From Olivibacter sp036959255 (lineage in GTDB: Bacteria > Bacteroidota > Bacteroidia > Sphingobacteriales > Sphingobacteriaceae), in NCBI RefSeq assembly GCF_036959255.1, contig NZ_JAWMTI010000003.1, positions 682,001 through 746,000 of the forward strand: a DNA stretch of 64,000 nt, read 5' to 3'. Positions 16,652-25,956 of the stretch are shown here, piece by piece; the stretch's first letter is position 1, and every line of letters starts with the position of its first letter. The notes beneath the pieces are model-generated. The model saw nothing but the letters and a program-made list of their open reading frames with translations. It did not search any database and was not told where the DNA came from. Position numbers and translations under genes: made by a program.

Positions 16652-19132
16652 ATGACATTAGAACAGCAATATTCAACTATTCTAAATAGCATCAACCCAA
16701 CCTCCTTTCAGTTAAAAACGTATAATCGTTCATCATTGCAATATCGGGAAACTTGGTTTGAAGGTTTAGCCACTTTGGAAACAGCTGTCCATAACTTACC
16801 CCGGCAACATCAAGAAGTTATCGATCTGTACGAGGAGCTTTTTTCTGAAGGCCTGGATTTTAAAGCTTCCTTTGAATTAGATGAAATTGACTATTCATTT
16901 TATTGGAATAAAATACTGGCTATTCTCAATATACTTGCCGTCCATCATGCAGAGGCCTATTCGCAACTTGCCTTTCAATATAATGAAACTCGACGAGCCT
17001 ATCGTGACAATGCAAAATTTCATCATTACCTTTCTTTGGCAATCGAAAATAAAGTTCCCATAGCGAAGGCGGTGTCGGCTTACTTTTACTATTATGGCAT
17101 CAATTCAGAGAAAGACGAAGCAAAGGCTACACAATTATTTAATGAAGATAATGGGGAGTGGAGTATTCTTTATCAAGCTTATATACAATTGAATCAGCAA
17201 GAATTTGACACCCTACCCCACATAATCGAACAGCTAAAAGCGAGTGAAAGTAAACGAGTAAGGAAAAATGCCCTTGTTTTAGAAGGCAGTTACCTAGAAG
17301 CCATTGGAAAGCCGGAAGAAGCCTTAACCGTCTTTGAACAATCGTATCAGCACGATTATACGGCATTTTCATTGACAAGAATTGCACTTATAAGATTTGC
17401 ACTCGACAACAATCACAAAGAAGCTTCGATCAAATATTGGAAAGAGGCCGCAAGCTTAGGCTCACTAGAAGCGATGAACTATCTTGGTGTAAACACCTTT
17501 CCCGAAGTTTATACGAAAGAGGCTTATACGGAAACCGTTCGTTGGTTTTCTCTTGGATATTTATACAATAATCCCTATGCTACTTATCGCCTGGCTTTGA
17601 TTAGACTTTATGTTGAAGGTTGGGAAGACAAAGCACTGGGCTTCCATCTTCTAGATGAAGCCATCGAAGGTGGGTCGCTCGATGCACTTATTGAAAAAGC
17701 AGAGATTTACATGGAAGGCCGAATTATTGACCAAGATCAGCAACAGGCATTCGCGCTTTTTCAAAAAGCCATTGACGAAAAGGATGCTCCATACGCCTAC
17801 GTACGTTTGGGTTATCTTTATGAAGTTGGTGCGAGCCCAAGTGGTGAAAAAGATGCATCCACAGCATTGGATATGTATGAAAAAGCAGTAGAAAAAGATC
17901 ACCCCTATGGTTATAGTAATGCAGGAAGAATATACCGCTATGGACTAGCTGGCGAAATAAATATAGAAAAGGCAAAGACCTATTTTGAAAAAGGAGTTGA
18001 ACAAAATGTTCCCTTTTCGATTACGGAATTGGCTTTTATGTATGAAGACGGTACGTTAGAACAAGATCATAAAAGAGCCTTTGAATTATTTGGCAAGGCG
18101 GCAGAAAACAACAGTGCTTACGCCATGTACTGCTATGGTCAGTATTTACAGAATGGTTATAATGATGGTGAGAAGTCGCCAGAGCAGGCCTTCTATTGGT
18201 TTCAAAAAGGAGCCGAACTGCAGGAAATTAATTGCATTTATGAAACTGGCCGTTGTTATCGTTACGGGATTGGCATAGAGGAAAATACTGATCAGGCCTT
18301 GCGTTATTACCAACAAGCTGCTGATGCAGGGTATCCTCGCGGACTCGTAGAATTAGCCCTTTGCTACGAATACGAGTATGGTGTAAATTTTGACGCAGAG
18401 AAAATCTTAGATCTCATGCATCAAGCCGCTGATCAAGGGTATGCGTTCGCACAATATAAAGTGGGTGTATATTATATGCATGGCAGCCTTGGTGAACAAA
18501 TTCCTATCAATTCTGAGCAGGCGGTTATATGGCTCAACAAGGCAGCAGATGCGGGTTATCCATATGCTTATGTAGAACTAGGCGACTATTATTTATGGGA
18601 TTACGATAATCTTAATGAAGCTGATAACGCCTTTCCATTCTTTAAAAAGGCCGTTGAACAAGATGTAATAGCAGAAGGATTGGGTGTTTGTTATGAATAT
18701 GGTATAGGTGTTGATTACAATATCGGTGAGGCTTTCAAATATTATGAAATGGCAGCCAACAGGAATGTAGTTGGTGCCATGTACCGGCTGGGAAATTGTT
18801 ATTTAAATGGCACCGGTGTCAATGAGCAACCCGAAGAAGCATACAAGTGGTTTTTTAATGCCGCCCAACAGGCTAATGTTCCTTCTCAATATCAATTAGG
18901 TAAACTTCTGTTACAAGGAAAAGGTGTGGCCATGAGCAAGGAAGAAGGTATTGAATGGCTACAAAAAGCCGCTGATCAACAATATGCAGCGGCTCAGTAC
19001 GAGCTGGGGAATTGCTACTTGATGGGCGATGGGATAGAAGAAAATGAAGAGAACGCCATGTATTGGTTTGAACAAGCAGCAGAAAAGGGGCATGAACGTG
19101 CCCTTAAAATTGTGGGTGGTAACAGACGATGA
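16652..19132 (+). CDS. SEL1-like repeat (TPR-related) protein
   Basis: An 826-aa soluble alpha-solenoid with no signal peptide or membrane helix. About residues 1-240 are less regular helical repeats. From about 260 to the C-terminus there are a dozen or so SEL1 units of about 36 aa, seen as repeated A-x2-x-LG-x-YY/L..G...A..W..KAA patterns (YGIGVDYNIGEAFKYYEMAA; YLNGTGVNEQPEEAYKWFFN; YLMGDGIEENEENAMYWFEQ). SEL1 arrays are adaptor scaffolds for protein complexes. It is 6 bp upstream of an HSP90-like gene, so it may act as a co-chaperone or client adaptor, much as TPR proteins serve eukaryotic Hsp90. That role is inferred. Confidence 0.88.
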   Translation: MTLEQQYSTILNSINPTSFQLKTYNRSSLQYRETWFEGLATLETAVHNLPRQHQEVIDLYEELFSEGLDFKASFELDEIDYSFYWNKILAILNILAVHHAEAYSQLAFQYNETRRAYRDNAKFHHYLSLAIENKVPIAKAVSAYFYYYGINSEKDEAKATQLFNEDNGEWSILYQAYIQLNQQEFDTLPHIIEQLKASESKRVRKNALVLEGSYLEAIGKPEEALTVFEQSYQHDYTAFSLTRIALIRFALDNNHKEASIKYWKEAASLGSLEAMNYLGVNTFPEVYTKEAYTETVRWFSLGYLYNNPYATYRLALIRLYVEGWEDKALGFHLLDEAIEGGSLDALIEKAEIYMEGRIIDQDQQQAFALFQKAIDEKDAPYAYVRLGYLYEVGASPSGEKDASTALDMYEKAVEKDHPYGYSNAGRIYRYGLAGEINIEKAKTYFEKGVEQNVPFSITELAFMYEDGTLEQDHKRAFELFGKAAENNSAYAMYCYGQYLQNGYNDGEKSPEQAFYWFQKGAELQEINCIYETGRCYRYGIGIEENTDQALRYYQQAADAGYPRGLVELALCYEYEYGVNFDAEKILDLMHQAADQGYAFAQYKVGVYYMHGSLGEQIPINSEQAVIWLNKAADAGYPYAYVELGDYYLWDYDNLNEADNAFPFFKKAVEQDVIAEGLGVCYEYGIGVDYNIGEAFKYYEMAANRNVVGAMYRLGNCYLNGTGVNEQPEEAYKWFFNAAQQANVPSQYQLGKLLLQGKGVAMSKEEGIEWLQKAADQQYAAAQYELGNCYLMGDGIEENEENAMYWFEQAAEKGHERALKIVGGNRR

Positions 19133-19138
19133 TATTAA

Positions 19139-20926
19139 ATGATGGATAAACAACAATCATATTTATTCCAGGTAAATTTAAAGGGAATGATTTCCCTCTT
19201 GTCCGAACACCTATATAGCAATCCCAACACGTTCGTTCGTGAGCTTTTACAGAATGGCGTCGATGCTATTACCGCAATCAAAACCTTAGACGAACGACAT
19301 ATTGGTAATATTCAGATTTACATCGATGAAACACGGAACGTCGCCGTATTTGAGGACAATGGCATTGGCTTGAAAGAGGATGAAATCCATAAATTCATCG
19401 CCGTTATTGGTGAAAGCTCTAAACGAGAAGCATTTGAAGCGAATGATTTTATTGGTAAATTCGGTATAGGATTATTATCGTGCTTCGTTGTCAGCAACGA
19501 AATTATATTAGAAACGCGATCTGCCATAGAAGATAAGGTATTAAGATGGACAGGTAAGGCTGATGGGACGTACGAAATAGAAGCAATTAGTGAAGAACGG
19601 CCGATTGGCACACGTGTCATTCTCCAGGCCAAAAGAGAATGGGTGCACCTGTTCTCCACTTCCGCTTTTGAAAAGAATCTTCGTTTTTATGGCGATTTAT
19701 TACCTATAACGATTACTCTTAGCAATAATCACGAGTCTATTTTGATCAATGAACATGCCGGAAAATGGTTAAACGACGACTGCACCAAAGGTGAACTTCT
19801 TGAGTTAGGTAAAAACACTTTTCACACCAATTTTATCGATGCTTTTCGCATAGAGGCCCCAAGTGGAAAACTAAAAGCCGTCGCCTATGTGCTACCTTAC
19901 AAAACACAGTTTAGTGGTAAACAGCAACACAAATTATATTTAAAACGTATGTTTTTGAGTGAAGATGATTGCAAGCTTCTTCCCAAATGGGCGTTCTTTA
20001 TACGCTGTATTATCAATACTGACGGGTTAAGCGCCACTGCTTCGAGAGAATCGCTTATGGTAAATAATGAGCTAAAGGCAACACAAAAAGAAATTGCCGA
20101 AGGTATCAAAGCCTATTTAAAGACAATCGGAGTCGTCAACCCGTCTACATATCATAAACTTATTAGTACGCATTACCTTCACCTGAAAGCAATAGCTGCG
20201 GAAGATATCGATTTACTAAAGGTATTTATGGATGATCTACCTTTTGAAACCAACAAAGGTGTCAGAAATTTTAAGAATATTAGTACTTATCAGAAAAATA
20301 TTTATTATACAGCCAATATAGACGATTTCAAGCAGCTCAGACGAATTGCCGAGTCTCAAGGACTATTAGTTGTTAATGCAGCCTATACATTTGAAGAAGA
20401 GCTGTTAAAGAAAATACAGCGTTTGAATACGGCTTTATCCATTGAAGAGATCTCTCCTATCCATTTGCTAAAAAGCTTCCAGGAATTAGATGAAGCTTCA
20501 GCAAATACATATACCGACTTCTGTGAAAGGACGCAAAAAATTCTACAGGCTCTTAATTGTGAAGTGACGGTTAAATATTTCCAACCTGCCGATATTCCGG
20601 CTATTTACATAGCCTCGGGGTTAAACAATGGTGGAAAAAATAGCAGTGTAAAGGCATCATCAAATAATCCGCTGACAGCGACTTTAGGTGCATTCTCAAA
20701 GAAGAAGGAAACAAAACCGCAGCTATGCTTTAATGCCAGTAACAAGCTAATTCAAGCTGTTCTTACGATTAAGGATGACTATGTTATTCATTCAGTTGTT
20801 CATATTTTATATGTACAGTCACTCCTTTTAGGCAAATATCCCGTCAGCGACAAAGAAATGAATCTTTTTAACGAGGGGCTTCATAATATGCTGATTATGG
20901 GAATTGATAATTTTATAAATATTTAA
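19139..20926 (+). CDS. HSP90-family (HtpG-like) GHKL ATPase, divergent
   Basis: 595 aa. The Bergerat ATP-binding fold is complete: N-box E35-LLQ-N39-GVD42-A, G1 box E-D73-N-G-I-G, and G2 box GKFGIGLLS (106-114). The middle domain aligns with Hsp90 through LYLKRMFLSEDDCKLLPKWA to a TASRESLM motif, whose Arg303 corresponds to the catalytic Arg of the Hsp90 S-R-E motif. The C-terminal 200 residues are divergent and shorter than in HtpG. This looks like an ATP-driven clamp chaperone specialised for partners encoded beside it: SEL1 protein 6 bp upstream, helical protein 9 bp downstream. A start at Met2 is equally possible. Confidence 0.85.
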   Translation: MMDKQQSYLFQVNLKGMISLLSEHLYSNPNTFVRELLQNGVDAITAIKTLDERHIGNIQIYIDETRNVAVFEDNGIGLKEDEIHKFIAVIGESSKREAFEANDFIGKFGIGLLSCFVVSNEIILETRSAIEDKVLRWTGKADGTYEIEAISEERPIGTRVILQAKREWVHLFSTSAFEKNLRFYGDLLPITITLSNNHESILINEHAGKWLNDDCTKGELLELGKNTFHTNFIDAFRIEAPSGKLKAVAYVLPYKTQFSGKQQHKLYLKRMFLSEDDCKLLPKWAFFIRCIINTDGLSATASRESLMVNNELKATQKEIAEGIKAYLKTIGVVNPSTYHKLISTHYLHLKAIAAEDIDLLKVFMDDLPFETNKGVRNFKNISTYQKNIYYTANIDDFKQLRRIAESQGLLVVNAAYTFEEELLKKIQRLNTALSIEEISPIHLLKSFQELDEASANTYTDFCERTQKILQALNCEVTVKYFQPADIPAIYIASGLNNGGKNSSVKASSNNPLTATLGAFSKKKETKPQLCFNASNKLIQAVLTIKDDYVIHSVVHILYVQSLLLGKYPVSDKEMNLFNEGLHNMLIMGIDNFINI

Positions 20927-20935
20927 TCGAAAAAA

Positions 20936-21997
20936 ATGCGTTACACACTACAGATACAAAAGTTACTAAATTTGGCAGAGGAACTTCCCCCACATGCTAA
21001 AGATCGGGTTAAGTATTATTTACAGGCAATTCGTTTAGCCGATGAAAACGATGATATCGAATGGGCATTTGAATTGAGAATAAGCCTACTTGACGCTGAA
21101 TGGGGTTTAGCCGACAGGCAACACTTTATACCTACATTTACATGGCTGTTGGATGCTTATGATCATAACCCTAATTTGTTTGATGCGGAAGAACTCCTTT
21201 GGAAATACAAATGGATTATTGATGAAGTATATTCTAATCCCGATGTCAGTCTTGAACAGACAGAACAAATACTTGCGGATTTTAAAAATCGAATTGAAAC
21301 AGAAGGCTATGGACTGAGAGCTTATTATACTAAACAATTACACGAAGCGCTGGACCAGAAAGATGTAGAAAAAACGCATCAATATCTCGATTTAGTAAAT
21401 AGCGTTCCACGGGATAACCTAAGTGATTGCCAAGCCTGCGAAATGGATACGGAAGTACTTGCATTATTAAACGCCGGCGATTTTCAAAAAGCGTATGATA
21501 AAGCACAACCTCTATTGGCAAAGCAATATTCCTGCGCACATGTTCCACTTGTAACTCATTGCAGTTTGGCTTACTACGGCATAAAACATAATGCAAAAGA
21601 GATTGCAGCCGAACAGTTTAAACTAGCAGAAGAATCATTAGCATCAATCAATGACACGAGTTTAGTACGCCCCACCGGTCAGCTTATTACCTATCTATTC
21701 CAGGTTGATGAATCACTAGCTTGGCAATATGTGGAAAAATATCTTCCATGGAGTTTAGAAAGTGATAGAAATCGGGCTTTCTTCTTTTCGAAATACATGA
21801 CCGAAGGATTAAAACAGAAAAATCCCAGTCAGGTAGCCCCCATTAAATTGCCCATCGACCATCCAGTTTACAAAGAAGACCAGCATTATACCGTGCAAGA
21901 GCTACTAAGTTATTATGATCAACAAGCCTCTTATCTGGCTGAGCAATTTGACACTAGAAATGGAAATCAGAACTTCGCCAAGCAACTGACTGAGTAA
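20936..21997 (+). CDS. Helical-repeat protein with Cys/His cluster, third gene of the HSP90-like cassette
   Basis: 353 aa, soluble and almost entirely helical; the paired helices (AKDRVKYYLQAIRLADENDD, QKDVEKTHQYLDLVN) suggest a TPR-like solenoid. Between two hairpins there is C165-x2-C168, then C200-x-H202 and H208-C209, a spacing that could hold a zinc ion. I do not recognise a named family. Nine base pairs separate it from the HSP90-like gene, and both it and the SEL1 protein are repeat proteins of the kind that bind Hsp90 or its clients. Function unknown; partner of the chaperone by inference. Confidence 0.75.
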   Translation: MRYTLQIQKLLNLAEELPPHAKDRVKYYLQAIRLADENDDIEWAFELRISLLDAEWGLADRQHFIPTFTWLLDAYDHNPNLFDAEELLWKYKWIIDEVYSNPDVSLEQTEQILADFKNRIETEGYGLRAYYTKQLHEALDQKDVEKTHQYLDLVNSVPRDNLSDCQACEMDTEVLALLNAGDFQKAYDKAQPLLAKQYSCAHVPLVTHCSLAYYGIKHNAKEIAAEQFKLAEESLASINDTSLVRPTGQLITYLFQVDESLAWQYVEKYLPWSLESDRNRAFFFSKYMTEGLKQKNPSQVAPIKLPIDHPVYKEDQHYTVQELLSYYDQQASYLAEQFDTRNGNQNFAKQLTE

Positions 21998-22008
21998 CAA
22001 CCCAATTC

Positions 22009-22044
22009 AATTAGCTGATTGACCAATTGGTCAATCAGCTAATT
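22009..22044. terminator. 36-bp perfect palindrome acting as bidirectional terminator
   Basis: Arms 22009-22024 and 22029-22044 are exact inverted complements around AATT, so the whole 36 bp is self-complementary. It lies 11 bp after the last HSP90-cassette gene and 4 bp past the stop of the convergent esterase gene. Position and strength point to a two-way terminator; T-runs are short. Confidence 0.75.
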
Positions 22045-22048
22045 CAAA

Positions 22049-23911
22049 TTATAGAACACCTACAGTAATGCTTGAGGGATGGTTTTCATCGTGATAAATT
22101 CGGTGAGTCGCTTTCTGAAAGTCCTTATCCGACGCTTCTTGATAAATATCCATAAATTTCTGTGGATTCCGATCTACCAACGGAAACCATGAATTTTGAA
22201 TTTGGATCATAATGCGATGCCCTTTTTTAAAGGTGTGTGCCACATCAGGTAACGTGTAATTAACTGCAGAAATTTCTCCCGGTATAAAGGGTTCCGGCTT
22301 TTCGAAACTATTACGGAATTTTCCACGAAGCACTTCTCCTCTGACAAGCATTTGATAACCGCCCAAAATCACACTTTCTGTATTTGGAGTATCTTCGGGA
22401 TAAACATCGATCAATTTGACCACATAATCTGCATCTGTTCCTGAAGTAGAAACATTCAGTTTAGCCATTAGCGGGCCGACCAACGTAACGTCTTCTGCTA
22501 AGGTATCACTTTGATAGACCATCACATCGGGTCTTTTAGAAGCAAAACGCTGATCATCAATCATATATTCTCTACTTCTGGATTGATTAACTCCATCCTG
22601 ATATGGAACAGGTGCATTCGGATCACTAACATATTCGTCAAAACTATTTTGCACGGTTGGCCTATTAAAACTCAGTTTACCATTGGCATGTAAATACAGT
22701 TCTCTACTTGCCGTTTCTTTAGGGGGCCAAGTATTGAAATGTTTCCATTCATTCGTTCCGGTCAAAAAAATCGTAGCTTCCGGGGCGTCAAACGTGCCCA
22801 GTCCTTTCAAATAATAACTAAAAAAGGGCAGTTCAAGATTTTTTTGATACCAGGTACTGGTTTCCTGACCAAAATGAATATCACCGAAAGAATCGCCCTT
22901 CGATCGTACCCAACCACCGTGAAACCAAGGCCCCATGACCAAACGATTACTCGCTTTTGGATTGCCTTTCTCAATCGCTTTATAGGTATGAAGTGCCCCA
23001 TAGGTATCCTCCGCATCAAAGAAACCTCCGACCACCATCACCGCCGGTTTGATATCACTCAAGTGGTTTACAATCTCGCGTGCTTGCCAAAATGTGTCCA
23101 ATGTTCCATGTGTTGTAAGATCATTCCAAAATTGAATACTGTCTCCAAAATAGCGTTCTTTGACATGCTTCAACGCACCTAATTGCATAAAAAAGTCATA
23201 GTTATCATTTATTGTAAATTGAACACGTTGTGGTGCATTTGCAGGTGTAACAGGTTTTTGCCGAGGAACACCAAAACTACTATAGAAATTAAATGCATCT
23301 GCTAGAAAGAAAGCACCATTGTGGTGAAAGTCATCCCCCCTAAACCAATCCGTAACAGGCGCTTGGGGAGAAACGGCTTTTAATGCAGGATGTGCACCCG
23401 GTAAAGCTGCGGTCGAGTAAAATCCAGGATAGGAAATGCCATATAGTCCCGCTTTTCCATTGTTGTTATCAATATTCTTCAATAACCAATCGATCGTATC
23501 AAAGGTATCACTGCTCTCATCAATTTGTTTCTTCCCTTTTTTTTCACGGATATGAGGTCGAATATCCTCGTAAACCCCCTCACTCATCCATTTCCCCCTT
23601 ACATCCTGATAAACAAATATGAAGCCCTCCTTTATAAATAGCGGATCAGGACCTAATGTATTTTTATAGTCATTCTCGCCATATGGCGCTACGGTATAGG
23701 GCGTTCTATTAATCAAAAACGGGTACTTCTTACTTTTATCTTTTGGAATATAGATAGATGTAAAGAGTTTCACTCCGTCTCGCATAGGAATATATCGCTC
23801 AATTTTAGTGTAATGCGCCCGAATATAAAGCGAGTCCTCATGCTGCTGTGCAAAAATGCTATTGAACAGAAAAAAAACAATAAAAAAGAAAGGAAGTCCT
23901 AATTTTATCAT
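22049..23911 (-). CDS. CocE/NonD-family hydrolase (X-Pro dipeptidyl-peptidase / alpha-amino-acid ester hydrolase type)
   Basis: About 620 aa from the ATG at 23911, which places the secretion signal (MIKLGLPFFFIVFFLFNSIFAQ) at the N-terminus; twelve extra in-frame residues upstream are unlikely. An alpha/beta-hydrolase domain follows with the nucleophile in GISYPGF and probable Asp (GFFDAEDTYG) and His (MGPWFHGGW) of the triad. A C-terminal jelly-roll (X-Pro DPP C) domain begins near DVTLVGPLMAKLNV. These periplasmic enzymes cleave amide or ester bonds such as X-Pro dipeptides or beta-lactam side chains. It converges on the HSP90 cassette and stands alone. Confidence 0.88.
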   Translation of the reverse strand: MIKLGLPFFFIVFFLFNSIFAQQHEDSLYIRAHYTKIERYIPMRDGVKLFTSIYIPKDKSKKYPFLINRTPYTVAPYGENDYKNTLGPDPLFIKEGFIFVYQDVRGKWMSEGVYEDIRPHIREKKGKKQIDESSDTFDTIDWLLKNIDNNNGKAGLYGISYPGFYSTAALPGAHPALKAVSPQAPVTDWFRGDDFHHNGAFFLADAFNFYSSFGVPRQKPVTPANAPQRVQFTINDNYDFFMQLGALKHVKERYFGDSIQFWNDLTTHGTLDTFWQAREIVNHLSDIKPAVMVVGGFFDAEDTYGALHTYKAIEKGNPKASNRLVMGPWFHGGWVRSKGDSFGDIHFGQETSTWYQKNLELPFFSYYLKGLGTFDAPEATIFLTGTNEWKHFNTWPPKETASRELYLHANGKLSFNRPTVQNSFDEYVSDPNAPVPYQDGVNQSRSREYMIDDQRFASKRPDVMVYQSDTLAEDVTLVGPLMAKLNVSTSGTDADYVVKLIDVYPEDTPNTESVILGGYQMLVRGEVLRGKFRNSFEKPEPFIPGEISAVNYTLPDVAHTFKKGHRIMIQIQNSWFPLVDRNPQKFMDIYQEASDKDFQKATHRIYHDENHPSSITVGVL

Positions 23912-24115
23912 ATGAAAAGCTTTTAAAAAGGTAAATATAGACAGCAATATACTTTAAACAAAGCAAAAAGCATACAATTACTCTTCTATAAGAATGGGAT
24001 GCCTTGGCAATAGATCATTTTAATTACACTGCTTCCAGCCTTCGTATCCAAGCGTTTTAAAAAATTATATAAATCCATTCTTTTATAATATAAAACATCC
24101 TATATTTTTTTTTCT

Positions 24116-24123
24116 TAGCTTTG
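24116..24123 (+). promoter_or_regulatory. Bacteroidota -7 element immediately before the HYC_CC_PP gene
   Basis: TAGCTTTG is an exact TAnnTTTG match that ends only 5 bp before the GTG at 24129. Transcription from it would begin essentially at the start codon, giving a leaderless or nearly leaderless mRNA for the first gene of the copper locus. Confidence 0.55.
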
Positions 24124-24128
24124 CACAG

Positions 24129-24533
24129 GTGAAAAAGTTATTTGCACTCATATTAACCATTTTATACCTTGGCATCGCCACAGGTTTCAGCACGTACAGC
24201 CATTATTGCATGGATCGTTATGTTGAAACTTCCTTATGGAAAACGGATAGGAGCAATTGCGGGATTTGTGGCATGGATAAAAGCAAAGAAACATCCAAGA
24301 AAAATTGCTGCAAGGAAGAACATAAGGAAGTAAAACTTGAAAAAAAGCATCAGGCCTCGCAATATGTATATCAGCAATTTCAATCTTTTCCTGCTGTTGT
24401 ATTAAATTCAGCTTATGTATTGCCCGCAAATAACATTTGGGAGAACATCACAACAGCACACCCCTTTAGTCATGCACCACCCAATAAAGAATACCTAAGC
24501 ATTTATATGCTGAACTGTACCTACCGAATTTAA
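24129..24533 (+). CDS. HYC_CC_PP family small exported protein (metal-efflux associated)
   Basis: 134 aa with a signal peptide (KKLFALILTILYLGIATGF). The family's name motifs are visible: His-Tyr-Cys at 25-27 (YSHYCMD), Cys-Cys near 60 (KKNCCKEE) and Pro-Pro near the C-terminus (HAPPNKEY); further Cys residues lie in SNCGICGM. No enzyme fold is apparent. The many Cys/His/Met residues and the copper-efflux genes 140 bp downstream suggest periplasmic metal sensing or binding. Initiation is at GTG, 5 bp after a -7 box; the next in-frame Met would remove the signal peptide. Confidence 0.75.
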   Translation: MKKLFALILTILYLGIATGFSTYSHYCMDRYVETSLWKTDRSNCGICGMDKSKETSKKNCCKEEHKEVKLEKKHQASQYVYQQFQSFPAVVLNSAYVLPANNIWENITTAHPFSHAPPNKEYLSIYMLNCTYRI

Positions 24534-24672
24534 ACCAAACCATCCTTTCTATATGCTTCAGTACAGCGTGCTGAAGGTTTGAGGCATTGTCCATACGCGT
24601 GCCTTTTTTCTCTATCATCAAATTATTCACGAACAATTTAGCTAATGGCTAATTCCTAAAAGCTAACAAGCT

Positions 24673-25956
24673 ATGGTCCATCGCATTATCGACTGGTCGC
24701 TACGCAACCGTTTTATTGTATTAATTCTAAGTTTAGGTTTATTTGCATGGGGTGTTTTTGCCGTAAAAAAGAACCCTATTGATGCCATCCCTGATTTATC
24801 GGAGAACCAAGTTATTGTATTTACCGAATGGATGGGACGTTCACCACAATTGATTGAAGATCAAATCACCTATCCATTGGTAACCAATCTCCAAGGTCTG
24901 CCACAAATCAAGTATGTGCGTGGGAGCTCCATGTTTGGCATGAGTTTCATCTATGTCATTTTTGATGACGACGTGGATATATATTGGGCACGCGAGCGGG
25001 TACTAGAACGACTCAGCACCGTGAGTAGCACGCTCCCTGACGGCGCTACACCTACTTTAGGCCCGGATGGTACGGGGGTAGGACACGTACTCTGGTATAC
25101 CTTAGATGCACCTGAAGTCGACTTAGGAGAGCAACGTGCCATTCAAGACTGGTATGTAAAATTTGCATTGCAAAATGTCCAAGGCGTTAGTGAGATTGCA
25201 TCCTTTGGAGGATTTCAAAAACAGTATCAGGTAACGATCGATCCAAATAAGCTTCTTTACTATAAGCTTTCTGCATCCGGTGTAATTAATGCGATCAGAA
25301 CAAACAATAATGAAAGTGGTGGACGAAAATTTGAAATGAGTGATGTTGGTTATATCATCAAGACAAGCGGTTATCTTCAGTCTATACAAGACATCGAACG
25401 CATCCCTGTTGGAAATCAACAAGGCAACCCTATTTATCTTTCGGATATTGGTGCCGTACAAATGACCGGTGAAGCACGCTTAGGTATATTTGATCAAGAT
25501 GGAACGGGTGAGCGTGTAGGAGGCATTGTTGTGATGCGTTACGGAGAAAATGCAGCTGCGGTAACCGAGCGTATTAAAGAAAAAATGATAGAGGTAGCCA
25601 AAGGTTTACCAAAAGGGGTAAAATTTGAAGTTATTTATGACCGCGGTGAATTGATCAGGGAGTCAATAGACTCGATCAAACATACACTCGTCGAAGAAAT
25701 GGCCGTCGTTTCTATCGTCGTCATTCTCTTTTTATTTCATTGGCGAAGTGCCTTGAGTATTATCATTCAAATTCCTATAACCATAGCCATCAGTTTTATT
25801 TTGCTCAATGCTTTCGATATTTCCTCCAACATTATGTCTTTAACAGGCATTGCATTAGCCATTGGCGTGATTGTAGATAATGGTATCATTATGAGCGAAA
25901 ATGCTTACAAACACCTTGCAGAGTGTTATGCAACAAAACACCAACAAAAACGATAA
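24673..25956 (+). CDS. cusA: CusA-type heavy-metal RND pump, N-terminal fragment (frame broken)
   Basis: 427 aa equal to the first 40% of a CusA/CzcA (HME-RND) proton/metal antiporter: first membrane helix IIDWSLRNRFIVLILSL, PIDAIPDLSENQVIV, the first periplasmic porter region, and helices 2-4 with the HME motif GVIVDNGIIMSENAY. It then ends at a stop 12 codons later, while the rest of the protein continues in the +1-shifted frame from about 25951. Deleting one A from the AAAAA run at 25946-25950 would join both parts into about 1073 aa. It may be a real mutation, a sequencing error or recoding. Confidence 0.85.
   Translation: MVHRIIDWSLRNRFIVLILSLGLFAWGVFAVKKNPIDAIPDLSENQVIVFTEWMGRSPQLIEDQITYPLVTNLQGLPQIKYVRGSSMFGMSFIYVIFDDDVDIYWARERVLERLSTVSSTLPDGATPTLGPDGTGVGHVLWYTLDAPEVDLGEQRAIQDWYVKFALQNVQGVSEIASFGGFQKQYQVTIDPNKLLYYKLSASGVINAIRTNNNESGGRKFEMSDVGYIIKTSGYLQSIQDIERIPVGNQQGNPIYLSDIGAVQMTGEARLGIFDQDGTGERVGGIVVMRYGENAAAVTERIKEKMIEVAKGLPKGVKFEVIYDRGELIRESIDSIKHTLVEEMAVVSIVVILFLFHWRSALSIIIQIPITIAISFILLNAFDISSNIMSLTGIALAIGVIVDNGIIMSENAYKHLAECYATKHQQKR

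Noticed and set aside
24673..25956. Reading the first cusA part as a complete short transporter
   Set aside because: It ends after four helices just past the VDNG motif, and the remaining two thirds continue in the neighbouring frame.
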